64,000 nt of DNA. It comes from Saccharum officinarum. Its lineage: Eukaryota; Streptophyta; Magnoliopsida; Poales; Poaceae. A program made the translations under genes and the position numbers. Where the stretch lies: assembly GCA_020631735.1 (NCBI GenBank), contig CM036158.1, positions 86,553,421 to 86,617,420 on the forward strand, written 5' to 3'. Below the pieces are notes generated by a model. That model was not told the DNA's origin and searched no databases. It saw only the letters and a list, made by a program, of their open reading frames with translations. Of this stretch, positions 43,003 to 55,252 are shown one piece after another. Every line of letters starts with the position of its first letter. Position 1 is the first letter of the stretch.

Positions 43003-43501
43003 GCTGGCAGAGGTGACTGCTGCTAGGGATGCAGCACGGCAACAACTGGAACAAGTGATTCATGATCGTGATCAAGAAACGCTTGCAGTCCAGAGGTTGA
43101 CAGTGGCAAACCGCAACTGTCAACGCATGTTGGTCCGTGTGATGGAACAGAGGGATGAAGCCTGGCACGAGGAGAATGTTCTGAGAGCTCGTCAGTTTGA
43201 GCTCGAGCAACAGTTGGAGAACGCTGAAGAATACAATGATAATCTTCATGAAGAAGTGCACCGCTTGAACAACGAGCTTAATCCTCTGCTGCCTCAAAAC
43301 GACAACGCCGATGAGGACATGGGTTCGGGAATCTTCATGGCTGAGGATGACGATGAAGTGGAGGTTGATGGACCACAGGATGCCCCACCTGCAGAAGCAC
43401 CAGAGGAAGAGCCAGAAGAAGAAGAAGACAAGGAGTTAGAGCCTGTCAGTGATGAGGACGGCGGGGAGATCCTTGACACTGACTCGGAGGATGATGTTTA
43501 G
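43003..43501 (+). CDS. ORF0 of the Tekay-type element, second part: coiled coil and acidic tail
   Basis: Continues ORF0 in frame after the nested copia element; the undisrupted protein would have 204 residues. Residues about 38-132 form a coiled coil with regular Leu/Val heptads (LEQVIHDRDQETLAVQRL, FELEQQLENAEEYND). The last about 65 residues are extremely acidic (AEDDDEVEVDG, EEEPEEEEDKELE, DTDSEDDV), like acidic tails of histone-binding proteins. No enzymatic motif. The position between 5' LTR and gag fits extra ORFs reported in some grass gypsy elements; I do not know a described function. Confidence 0.8.
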
Positions 43502-44159
43502 AGTAGTCATCACATACCTTTAATGCTAGGATCGTCTTTTGTGCCCTCCCTGTGAAGGAGTGAGGCCTTGTAATAACTTGACTCTGGGATGTAAGGCTGA
43601 ACCGTATGTTTCCTAAATGTAGTTTGAACCTGTTAAATTTCGATCGCAATGGGATGTCTTATTGTGTTGTGTTCGGTGATGGTGTCACGGTTAGCACCCT
43701 TCGGTGCCGCGACGAAACCGAGGGCCTCCTATGGCGCGCGACATAAGGTTGTGCTACTTGGCACGCGCAGGTATCGAGGTGGCTAGTCCTGAGCCAACAT
43801 AGAACTCTCCATTGAGAAGTCTCTTTGTGGTCAGTTTGAAGTAGCCTTTCACAGTCACTAACAATCTTGAGATCAAATCCAAGTACCGGGAAAAAGGTCA
43901 AAATCACGTAGATAGCAACGTAAACGATCCGATAACCGTTGTGCTCCCTGTGAGTGAGCCTTTATCGAAGAACGTCTTGATGGATTACCAAGTACGAGTT
44001 CGGCAATTGATGCGCTTGGATGGATTGTGCGGTTGTGATGAATTATTGTGCCTTAATTATTATGAGAAGTCTATTTCATGAAGTCAGTTTGACATATTTA
44101 CAATAATTCATCTACAAGTTTCCCACATCGTCAGTGCTCATTGGCTATGCATTTTGCAG
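43502..44159 (+). other. spacer between ORF0 and gag ending in an acceptor-like site
   Basis: No ORF of note. The last bases before the gag ATG are GCATTTTGCAG, a good 3' splice site. Splicing from the donor at 31246 would remove ORF0 and place gag first on the message. Confidence 0.5.
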
Positions 44160-45220
44160 ATGTCGTACAATCTACGTCGGGGTCGTGGAAATGAGGAGGA
44201 GGAACAGCCACCCCCTCCGCCACCACCTACTCCGGCCGAATTGATGCAGACGGTGGTCGAAGGGCAGCGCATGTTGGCGGATGCTATGCGCCAGCTGGCT
44301 AACCGGGAGGCTCGTCCTGGCCGCCAGGGCCCAGAACCCAATCAATATAGTGATTTCAAGGACTTTCTGGATACTAAGCCCCCGCTCTTCAAGGAAGCGG
44401 AAGAACCACTGCAAGCTGATGAGTGGTTAAATACTATTGAGCAAAAGTTTCGTCTGCTTCGCCTGACTGATGAGTTAAAGACTGAATATGCTTCCCACCA
44501 GTTGCATGGTCCAGCGGGTATTTGGTGGAGCCACTATCGTTCCACGTTACCTGCCAATGTCCCGATTGCTTGGGACCAGTTTAAGGCTGCATTCCGTGGG
44601 AATTATATTCCTCCAGGTCTTATGGCAATCAAGCACACAGAGTTTATGAGGCTGTCGCAAGGAAACAAAAGCCTGACTGAATACTTGCAGTCCTTCAACA
44701 ACCTGGCAAGGTATGCCACTGAGTTTGTGGATACCGATGCCAAAAAGATTGCTAGCTTTAAAAGGGGCCTCGGCCCAAAACTGATGAAAACAATGGGCAC
44801 TAGCAAATGTACTACTTTCAATGATTTCATCAGCGATGCTCTAACTCAAGAGAACAACAATGCTATCTATTCTGCTTCTAAGAGCCGCAAGAGGGCCATT
44901 GAGGCGAGTGCTTCACAGTCTCGAGCTCCAGCTGCCCGAGAGCTCCTCCTCGCCCTCCTGCTCAGAATACAAAGTTCCGTCCGCCGCAGAAAAAGCCTGC
45001 CGCAAAGACTGGGTTTCGTAAGGCATATACAGTGGCTCTGCCAAAGAGTAATGCGGGCCAAGGCAGCTCCAGTGTTCCTCCTAGCAACATGCCTTGCTAG
45101 AACTGTAACAAGCCAGGCCATTGGTCCAGGAACTGTCCGTACCCTAAGAAAAATGTCAACCAAGGTAGTCGTCAGGGACACGCCCATTATAACAGCATTG
45201 AGGAAATTCCATCTGGTGAG
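44160..45220 (+). pseudogene. gypsy Gag, Tekay type, with frameshift and stop
   Basis: Starts MSYNLRRGRG with an acidic and polyproline stretch. The Gag core follows (DFLDTKPPLFKEAEEPLQAD, YASHQLHGPAGIWW, FNNLARYATEF). The frame shifts near 44938-44942 in a GAGAGCTCCTCC stretch; the following frame gives the basic linker, the zinc knuckle and then pol. A TAG at 45098-45100 lies inside the knuckle ([17 protein letters not shown]), where Trp or Phe is expected. Gag would be truncated before nucleic-acid binding. Confidence 0.85.
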
Positions 45221-48200
45221 GTGGTCACCGCTGGTAAGTTTCTAGTTGACCAACACCCCGCAGTGGTACTTTTTGATTCAGGTGCTTCGCATTCCTTTAT
45301 CAGTCCTAAGTTTGCATCTAAATTTGCACACAAGTTGCATACTGTTGAAGGTGTGGGTTATTGTATTAGCGCTGCAAGTGGGAATATTTCCACAAACAAA
45401 GTAGTGGGGAGCCTTAAGTTTGAGATAGAAGGGCGAAGTTATTCGCTTGCCCTATTGGTTTTACCTGGTTTAGACATGGATGTTATCTTGGGCATGAATT
45501 GGATGAGTCAGAATGGGGTACTCATTGACACATCCGCTCGGGTAGTTATGCTCAGAGATCCTACAGATCAAAAAGGTTTTCTAGTACAACTTCCCAGAGA
45601 GGTTGAATTGTCGGGGGAAATTCATGCTGTGCAAGCAAAGGCGTTGGCCGAAATTCCGGTAGTAAATGAGTTTCCGGACGTTTTTCCCGATGATTTGCCG
45701 GGACTCCCTCCGGATCGGGATGTGGAGTTTAAAATCGAGTTGTTGCCTGGCACGGCACCCATCTCTAGGAGACCCTATAGGATGCCTCCTAATGAACTAG
45801 CTGAACTTAAGGTGCAATTGAATGAACTTTTGAAGAAAGGATTGATTCGTCCTAGTTCATCGCCGTGGGGATGTCCTGCTATCTTTGTAAAGAAGAAGGA
45901 TCAGTCGTTGCGGATGTGCGTAGATTATAGACCTCTCAATGCAGTCACTGTCAAAAATAAGTACCCTCTACCGCGAATCGACATCTTGTTCGATCAGTTG
46001 TCTAAAGCTAAAGTTTTCTCCAAGATCGATCTAAGATCGGGCTACCATCAAATTAAAATTCGCCCGGAAGATGTTCCAAAGACAGCCTTTTCTACCAGAT
46101 ACGGCCTTTATGAGTATCTTGTTATGTCTTTCGGCTTGACAAATGCCCCCGCACACTTCATGTACTTGATGAATTCAGTGTTTATGCCTGAATTGGATAA
46201 GTTTGTGGTGGTATTTATTGATGACATCCTGGTATACTCTGTGAATGAGGAGGATCACGCTGAACATCTGCGTATAGTCCTCACAAGACTGCGTGAACAT
46301 CAACTATATGCAAAGTTCAGTAAGTGCGAATTCTGGCTTTGAGAAGTACCTTTCCTTGGGCATGTGTTGTCCGATGGAGGAATTATGGTGGACCCCGCCA
46401 AGGTACAGGAAGTACTGAACTGGAAGGCTCCTACCTCAGTTCACGAGGTCCGAAGTTTTCTTGGTTTGGCTGGCTATTATCGTCGCTTCATCCCGGATTT
46501 CTCCAAAATAGCCAAGCCAATGACTCGGTTGCTGCAAAAAGACACCAGGTTTGTCTGGACTCCTGAGTGTGATGCGGCTTTTCATCAGCTACGAACCCTC
46601 CTAACCTCAGCTCCGGTTTTGGCACAACCGAATATCGAGAAACCATTTGATGTTTATTGTGATGCCTCAGGCATAGGTTTGGGAGGCGTTTTGATGCAGG
46701 AAGGCCGAGTGATTGCATATACTTCCCGACAACTTCGGAAGCATGAGGTGAATTATCCAACGCATGACTTAGAACTGGCTGCAGTTGTTCATGCTTTGAA
46801 AGTATGGCGGCATTATCTGCTGGGAAATGTCTGCAATATCTACACCGATCATAAAAGCCTCAAATACATTTTCACTCAACCCGAGCTAAATATGCGTCAG
46901 AGAAGATGGCTCGAGTTGATTAAAGATTATAATCTTCAAGTACACTATCACCCAGGCAAGGCAAATGTGGTTGCGGACGCTTTAAGCCGTAAGTCTCATT
47001 GCCATTCCTTAATTGAAACTGATTTTTACCAATCTCGCCTGTTACATCCGGCAGTCCTGTACAACATCACTGTCAGTGGTACTCTTAGAAATAGAATCAT
47101 TGAGCTCCAAAAGACTGATCCGGGTATCTTTCACATAAAACGGAAGATGAATGAAGGAGAGACTAAGCATTTCAGGTTAGATGACGAAGGTGTGCTGTGG
47201 TTTAAGGATAGGTTAGTGGTACCTAAGGACCGAGAGCTTAGAGATCAGATCCTGTCCGAAGCACATTCGTCTAAGTTGTCCATCCATCCGGGTAGTAATA
47301 AGATGTATTATGATTTGAAACTCCTTTATTGGTGGACCAAGATGCGGAAAGAAATAGCTGCATATGTGGCTAGGTGTGACACCTGCTGTAGAGTTAAAGC
47401 TGTGCATATGAAAGCTGGGTTGCTTCAACCACTGTCTATCCCAGGTTGGAAATGGGAAGAGATAAGTATGGATTTCATTGTCGGTCTTCCTCCTACTGTC
47501 AAAAATCATAATTCCATCTGGGTAATTGTGGATCGTTTGACCAAATCAGCTCACTTCATTCCAGTTAGAGTGGACTATCGTCCCACTGACTATGCTGAGT
47601 TGTACTTCAATCAGATAGTCCGGCTTCATGGGATACCTCGTACTATCATATCTGACCGTGGTCCCCAGTTCACTGCTCGCTTTTGGGAGCATTTGCATCA
47701 CCTTCTGGGAACCAAGTTAGTGAGAAGCTCTGCTTATCACCCCCAAACGTCGGGTCAGACAGAACGAGTTAACCAAATCTTGGAAGATCTGTTGCGAGCA
47801 TGCGTCATTTCATCCAAGGGTTCTTGGGAAAAATGGTTACCTTTAGCTGAATTCTCGTACAATAACAGTTATCAAGAGAGTATTAAGATGGCCCCATTCG
47901 AAGCTTTGTACGGTCGAAAGTGTCGAACTCCACTAAACTGGGTAGAAGCTGGGGAGAGAAGGTATTATGGTATTGATTTTGTTCATGAAGCTGAGGAACA
48001 AGTCCGTACCATCCAAAAACATATGGCTGCAGCCCAAGCTAGACAGAAAAGCTATGCTGATCGTCGTAGAAAGCCACTCGAGTTTGAAGTTGGAGACTTC
48101 GTGTATTTGAAAGTTTCTCCAATGAAAAGTGTCCAACGTTTTGGTGTTAAGCGAAAACTTGCGCCAAGGTACGTGGGCCCCTTCCAGATCATAGGCAAGA

Positions 48201-48565
48201 GTGGAGCTGTTGCGTACAAAATCCAGTTGCCTCCTGAAATGAGTGCCATATTCAACGTTTTCCATGTATCTCAGCTTAAAAAGTGTCTTCGAGTTCCTGA
48301 GGAACAAGTTCCTTTAGGTGATATCAGGCTGGAATCCGACTTAACCTATGAAGAAAAACCAGTCCGAGTGATCGATACTCAAGAACGAGTAACTAGAAGC
48401 AAAGTGGTTAAGTGGTACAAAGTGATGTGGAGTAATCAGGGGAGTGAGAGTGATGCTACGTGGGAACGGGAGGATTATTTGCGGGATGGTTATAAAGAAT
48501 TCTATGAAAAATGGTACGCTTTCCAAATCTCGGGACGAGATTTTTATAAGGGGGGAGGGCTGTAA
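45221..48565 (+). pseudogene. gypsy Pol, Tekay type: PR-RT-RH-IN-chromodomain, one stop
   Basis: Protease [12 protein letters not shown] with [30 protein letters not shown] and FIDD catalytic box (about 46210); then a TGA at 46340-46342 where CGA (Arg) is expected. After the stop, numbering from 46364: RNase H acidic residues near 100, 137, 162 and 205; integrase H301, H308, C338, C341 and the triad D370, D431, E467. A chromodomain spans about 663-712 ([39 protein letters not shown]). The last codons are encoded by the purine tract and the TAA (48563-48565) lies inside the 3' LTR. In related elements such domains bind H3 methylated at K9. Confidence 0.9.
48548..48559 (+). promoter_or_regulatory. 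polypurine tract of the Tekay-type element
   Basis: AAGGGGGGAGGG one base before the 3' LTR. It overlaps the end of pol, coding for KGGG. Confidence 0.9.
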
Positions 48566-51500
48566 CACTTCAAGTGTTTAGCTCCATAATTGCATTGCAT
48601 TTGCATGGCATAAACATAAGCATGCATCATTCATGTTTGTTATTTTATGTGATGCAACACATGTAACTATTCTAGGGTTAGTTTGATTTATTTCATGAAG
48701 TGCTTGACAGTTGGTGTAACAAAAAGGTAAGGTAGCCAATCATGACCTACAACACCTTAGTTATACTTAGGATAACATTTGGAACAATGTTCATGTTGAC
48801 CAAAATTACCAAATTGCCCTTTCAAATGTGGTTGACCAAGTTTGGAACCCTAGAGTGCTCTGGTTTGACCAATTAAAAAGTCTAATTTAGAGATCTTGCA
48901 TGAAGGAGTGCTCTTAAGCAAAGTTATAAAGAAATTCATGGGGAACAAAAGTCTCAATATGACCATCTCATGAAAATGACCACAACATGCTCAAAAGTGG
49001 CCCACAAGTCAGCTAGTGGTGTAATCCCAGGACTTAGAATTTTTCTAAGTCTGGAATTGGACCTTACAGTTTCACTGATGTCTACTTTAGAAGCTTGTAG
49101 TTTGCAAACCAAGCCAAACCAGCCTTCACTCATATTGACAAACTTGTAGATCACATGTAGCCCTACAACTTTGTCAATATTACCCAAGCCTGGTTCTCAA
49201 TGGTTCAAGAGATATCGTGCCATGAACATGAGCTGTCAGTCGGCATCGTTAACTGAAACCCAGTTTCAGTTTTATCGTGCACTACTTTGAGGCCATGTAG
49301 TTTGAAATATAGGCCGAACCAGTCTAAGCTCCAATTGACAATTTTGTTGCCCTCACATAGCTCTACAAACTTGATGTTGCCACCTTGGACTGAAACCGGC
49401 TGGTTTAGAAGTTAATCACGTTCGAAAACACGCTGTCAGTCACTGCCGATGGCATCGCTGAACTCGGGTTCAGTCAAATGACACGGCGTGTCGTGGCGCC
49501 CGGGCAGGTGAACGCCGCCGCGTGTCCTCCACGCGCCGCGCGCGACCTGGCGCCTTGGCCAGCTGCCGAGCGCATGAAGGGCACCTCTGCGGTCGCCCCG
49601 ACATCAACCATCCATTCCCTCCTCCTCCTTCCCTCTCGTTTGCAAAAGGGAAAGAACCGAGCCGCCATTCCCCTTTCTTCTCCGACGAGCTCGACCGTGA
49701 GCCACGCCACGCCACCGGCCGCCTGAGCTCGCCAGTTCCTCCGCCTCGACGCCCTCCACCCCCTGGACCTACCGAAACCCACGATTGGACCCTAGGTGAG
49801 CTGCATTATCTTCTTCTCCGCCTCCGAGGGGTCGCCGGAGCCCGCCATGGGACCTCACCGTGGTCGGGGTGCTTCGGGCCCGTCTCCATCTCCCCTTACT
49901 CGCAAAACGGAACCACCTTGCCCCGGTGAAGCTCGTACCGAGCCCAAACCGCACTATGCTTCTTCACCGGCGACGGTGCGCCGCCACCGGAGGTCACCGG
50001 CCGCCGCGCACGGTGGCAGGCCCTCTCCACCCCATTCCCATTCATCCTACGGGTATCAATCAGTGCGCCAGGTGACGGAGAGCACGATGCCGTGTTCGGT
50101 GAGCCGCGCGAGCCCTTCTCCGGCGAGCTCGAGCTCACCGGAGCTCGCGGGGTGTCGGCTCCCCTGTTTCGGTCACTGACCGCGGGGGCCCACCGTCAGC
50201 GTCGCGCGCGCAGGCAGGGGCGCTGAGCGGGCCGAGCGCGCGGGGAAAACGTTGTGGGCCGAGTTCGTTTCCGGGCCGGCCCAATCGTCCGAAGTGAAAA
50301 TGAATTTTTATTATTTTGATACTGATTGTTGTACTAGTTGGAAAAATAGGAATCTAGGGTTTTAGTGATCCAAAAATCATGAAATAAATTTTGTTAGAAT
50401 CTATTGGATGTGTAGTATTTTAGAAAAATATGGATCTGGCATGAGATGTTTAAATTCTGTAAGAATTTATTAGATCCTTTAAATGTGTTTTGGATTGCAT
50501 GCAAATTTGCTTAATTTATAACTTGAGCTGTAGTGTTCCATAAATTATGAAATTTGGTGGGTAGGTTACTCTATGCTATTCCTGGCTATGGTAAAAATTT
50601 GGGCATCAGTGCTTAAGTAATTTTCAAGTTATAAGGCTATCATTTTATTCTAGGAAATAATTGAAGTAATTTTTATAATTTTTCTACATGTGCAATGTTA
50701 TTGTAAATTTTTGGAGAATGTCTTGGTACCCTAAAGTGTCTAAGAAAAATATGAAATCTGTTGTTTGACACTTTTCAATAGGGTTTCCTAATTATGCAAA
50801 AATCAGCCTTATTAGCTTGTGAATTTTGTGTAGGGAGTTTCTGTGAATAAAACTTGTTCAAATTTTTACTGTGGTCTCTTTTTGGGTCAAAGAGTCCTCT
50901 GTAATTTTTGTAGAATTTTGGGAGCAGTTTACATATATGTTTAAAATTCTACTTAATTACTTAAGTAAATTGAGAAATGGGTTTATATAAATGTTCTAGG
51001 TGGGCACACCTTACTTTCTGGTGTCTTTGTGATAGTTGGGAACTTATAGTAGCATTAGTTTGGTTTGAGAGAATGTTTGCTACATCAATAAATATTTAAC
51101 CTTTGTAATTTTAGGTTTTCTGGACAGTTAAGTAGTAATTCTAAATTTGGCTTTGATAAAATTGGTTGCTGGACAACTTGTAAATACCAAAGTTGGAGTA
51201 AACTTGGGGAACTAGCTTGTGTTGAAATTTAGAAGCATTTGGCTTAGTAGTTTGAGAGTTACTGTTGTTTAATGTGGCAGTTCAAAATCTGCTACTCTCT
51301 GTTTTGGAGAGGACAGATTCTGGAACTTGTGAAGTTTGACATGGAAAACTTAGGAGTTTGGAGTTGAGGTCTGAAAGTGAATGGTAGTACATTTCTTAGG
51401 CTTTCCAGATTGGCTTAGATCATATCTTTTGGAATTGTAAATCTCCAGTTGTGATAAAAACAAGTAGCTGCTGTCCAGAATGCTTACTGTGGTGTTTTGC

Positions 51501-53411
51501 TGATTGATATGGTGTGATATCCTAAGACATGCTACTTTTGTAATTGTTAGGTGTTAGGGCCTTAACTGAGGATGAGCAACTTTATCTTAGGTTAAGTAAC
51601 TTAGGTAAGTACTTCTCCACCGGAGAAGAGATTTGCACGTACTAATAAAGTAACTTGAGTAGATTATCGTTTTTATTTCTGAAATGCATTTCATTCCGAG
51701 CATGTTGCACCCATTTATGCATCCATTATATTTATTGTGCATTCATGCAATAGGTGCACCGGAGGGGGTGACACTCCTCGAATTCGAGCCTGTAATTCCG
51801 GAGGAGAGCCAGGAGCAGCAGGAGCCCGAGGAACCAGCCGGCGACGAAGCTCCGTCAGAAGGTCTACCCGAGTGTCCAGACCACCGGCCTTCAACTTTTC
51901 TGAAAGGCAAGCCCCGGTGCATGCTGAACCTACTGATTTATAAATTAATCTTGAGTACTTCTAATTGTTTACTGCATTAAGTTGTAGGAGTTATATGAAA
52001 ACACTCGTTGCATTATACCTGTCCTTGTCCAGATATCGTACTTAATCCTATATTAGGTTTAGGCACGTGTCAATGCTTAGCCCTGCTTAGTACGGTAGAA
52101 GTCGGGTGATTTCCGGTCATCCGCGAGATGTAGGAAGGAGTCACGAGTGGCTTTATGGCTATCGTGGATGGAACCATGCTTAAAAATGAAATTGAGACCG
52201 GGCGGGAGTTCGATAGTACAGCCGCAAGACACTTCACGTCTTGGGTGTGGAGCTATGCCCGTCTGAGTCGTTTAAGGACCGATTCGCTGTACGTCCTTGA
52301 GTCATGTTGAACGCAGTCTAACACTTAGTTGGCCGGATAAGTCGTTCCGACCGCGAAGCCGAGTAATGTGGTTCAGGCCGGGAATCGAATGGTAGGTTGC
52401 TTCTTGGAGGAGAGAAAGGATGTGCTTGGGGACATTGGCATGAGACCAAGGGGGGGTTAGAGTCCCTATCACCTGGCAGAGTGTCGCCCTTGGGGTCGCG
52501 ACATTATTCGGACCCGCGATTCCTGAATCATATGAAACGGTGGCCTGTGCGACCCTGGCAGGGGTCTGCACGGTGAGTGTTAGAAATACCCCTCCAGCTG
52601 GATAGGAATTCGATTCGAATCGCCGTCGCTCCCGGTTAGTGAGCACTTGACTTGAGCAGCGGCAACGTAGACCTCATTAAATGAACTGGTGGTTAAGGGA
52701 ATGATACAATGTTGCCATAATGATATACCTGCTATGGATATAATAATCATGTTGTTTGATTATAATCAAGTGTATGTGTAGTACAGGTGCTAAGATAGAT
52801 GACAGGTAAATGCTAAAATTAATTGCTAGTACAGGTTATAAGAGTTTCAACTACTTATGCCTTTATGCAAAATGTGGTGTCAGCTAGCCTCTTGTGTAAG
52901 CCTTGCATAATCCTTGGTGTCACTTTATTTCTGGTTTTCGACGGGTAAGTCTAGCTGAGTACATTCCAGTACTCAGGGTTTATTCCCTCCTGTTGCAGAT
53001 GACACGCTTTATCAGGGCTTCTGCAAGACGTGTCTCCACCCTGCGGGTGATGATGACTAGATCACTTGGGCGTGATCATCTTTATGTACTTTCCTCATGC
53101 TTTTGCGGGTTGTCGATCATCCAGACTGGCAGTATTTAATTAACTAGTGTGTGTTATGCTTCCGCTACTTTCAAACTTGGTTTGTAATAACTGCTACTCC
53201 GCTTGTGTAAACTTAATTCAGCACTGTTTGTGAAATGTAACGTATGATGTTGTATGTTGAATGATGCGATCCTGGTTGTAAGCAGTTTGGTTTGAAATCC
53301 TTCGTGATTTCGATTGACTACCGGGATTATATGGGCTCAAGTTTGAAAATTTGAGCGCTTCGGTGCTTGTTTTTGTACTTGTGCTCTTATAATTTGGTCG
53401 GTTCTGTTACA
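48561..53411 (+). repeat. 3' LTR of the Tekay-type element
   Basis: 4851 bp, offset 22440 from the 5' LTR. Differences seen by eye include 26225/48665, 27635/50075, 27730/50170, 29563/52002, 30904/53344 and one G added in a G run near 52450. Confidence 0.95.
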
Positions 53412-55011
53412 ATCCATCCCAAAGGGAAATGCTCGCCAAGCAAGTTGTTCTGACATACTCTAACTTGAGTCGGATCCCAGGCAAGCCCCGGAGCATTATA
53501 AGCCTCCTATCTTTAAAGCAATTAATTCTATATATGTTATAAGTATTGTTGCATTAAGTGATAGGAGTTGGTTGGAAACCCTTGCTGCATTATATCATTC
53601 CTTGTCCAGATATATGAATCCTTGAATCCTACATAGATTAGGATCAAGTAGATGCTTAGCCCTGCTTTAAGCGGTAGAAGTCAGGTGATTTTCTATCACC
53701 TGCGAGATATAGGGATATTCATATATGGCACGGTTGGCTATATTTGCTATCGTGGAAAGGAACCATGTGTTAATAAAATGAAATGAGACCGGGCGGGATG
53801 ATGATAGTGAAGCGACAAGGCATGGAGGTCTTGGGTGTGAATCTATCCCCGTCTGAGTCGTTTAAGGACCGATTCGCTGTACGTCCTTGAGTCATGTTGA
53901 ACGCAGTCTAACACTTAGTTGGCCAGATAAGTCGTTCCGACCACGAAGCCGAGTAATGTGATTCAGGCCGGGAATCGAATGGTAGGTTGCTTCTTGGAGG
54001 AGAGAAAGGATGTGCTTGGGGACATTGGCGTGAGACCAAGGGGGGTTAGAGTCCCTATCACCTGGCAGAGTATCGCCCTTGGGGTCGCGACATCATTCGG
54101 ACCCGCGATTCCTGAATCATATGAAAAGGTGGCCTGTGCGACCCTGACAGGGGTCTGCACGGTGAGTGTTAGAAATACCCCTCCAGCTGGATAGGAATTC
54201 GATTCGAATCGCCGTCGCTCTCGGTTAGTGAGCACTTGACTTGAGCAGCGGCAACATAGATTCCATTAAATTGAACGGATGGTTAATTAGATCACGATGG
54301 AAAGGTTGCCTCAATTTATACATGCTATGGTTAATATTGTTTGCTCCTAATAAAGTGAGTGCTCTAGTATAGGTGCTAATATAGATGTCAGGTTAATGAT
54401 GATTAACTTGATGCTTAAGCATTAATGATTACTTATCTGTATTAAGCTTTTATGCAAAATGTTGTCAAGCCAGCCCACTTTATATCAGCCTTGCATGATC
54501 CTTGGTGTCACCTTATTTCTGGTTTCTGACGGGTAAGTCTAGCTGAGTGCCTTCTCGTACTCAGGGTTTTATCCTCACTTGTTGCAGGTTGTGATGTATC
54601 ACGGTGACTGCAAGAATTGGTTGGCTCCTGCCTTAGTGGCGGAGTGTGATCATAGGCATGATCCTTCTAAGTTATCTTCTCTAATGCTTTTGTTGGAAGT
54701 TGACCGTGGCACTGGCATGTATTTGAAATAAGAATAATGTTAGTTTCAAATTACTTTGCTTCCGCTACTTTTCAATTTAAGTTGTAATAACTATGTTGAA
54801 CTCCGATGTATATTGAACTACTTATGAAATGGATGTAACATATGACTTGTTATGTTGAATCACTACGATCTTGGCTTGTATGTTGGTTGGTTTGAAATCC
54901 CTCGTGATTTCATTGGACTACCGGAGTTATATGGGCTCAAGTGTGAGAATTTGATCACTTCGGTGATTGTTTTTATACTTGTGCTCTTATAATTTGGACG
55001 GTTCTGTTACA
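53412..55011 (+). mobile_element. Tekay-like solo LTR, right part
   Basis: Resumes with the ATCCA duplicate and ends GGTTCTGTTACA, followed by TCAGC (55012-55016), the duplicate of 22427-22431. Total LTR is about 5.28 kb. The stretch 53850-54250 is about 97% identical to the inner LTR although its surroundings are strongly diverged. Confidence 0.9.
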
Positions 55012-55252
55012 TCAGCAAAGTCTCCAACGCTACCATGACAAACATGTCCGCAGACGAGACCTCAATGTCGGTGACCTAGTGCTCAGGCGAAGCCAGAATA
55101 ACAAGGGACGACACAAGCTTATTCTGCCATGGGAAGGGCTGTACATCATCATGGAAGTATTGAAGCCCGACACCTACAAGCTATCAAATGAAAAGGGCGA
55201 AATCTTCACCAACGCGTGGAACATCGAACAACTACTTTGCTTTTTCCCCTAA
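55012..55252 (+). pseudogene. Tat-type integrase C-terminus
   Basis: Continues the integrase of 21400-22431 across the solo LTR: RYHDKHVRRRDLNVGDLVLR, GRHKLILPWEGLYII, DTYKLSNEKGEIFTNAWNIEQL, then TAA at 55250-55252. This GPY/F-like end is typical for the lineage. Confidence 0.85.

Larger units (their letters stand above)
26121..53411 (+). mobile_element. complete Tekay/Del-type Ty3-gypsy chromovirus element (contains a nested copia)
   Basis: Two 4851-bp LTRs (26121-30971 and 48561-53411) are flanked by ATCCA at 26116-26120 and 53412-53416. A PBS, ORF0, gag, pol (PR-RT-RH-IN-chromodomain) and a purine tract lie between. Without the nested copia element at 31864-42997 it is about 16.2 kb. By eye the LTRs differ at about eight bases and two 1-bp indels, so the insertion is recent. 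Coding is nevertheless broken: a frameshift in gag, a TAG in the zinc knuckle and a TGA in pol. Confidence 0.95.
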
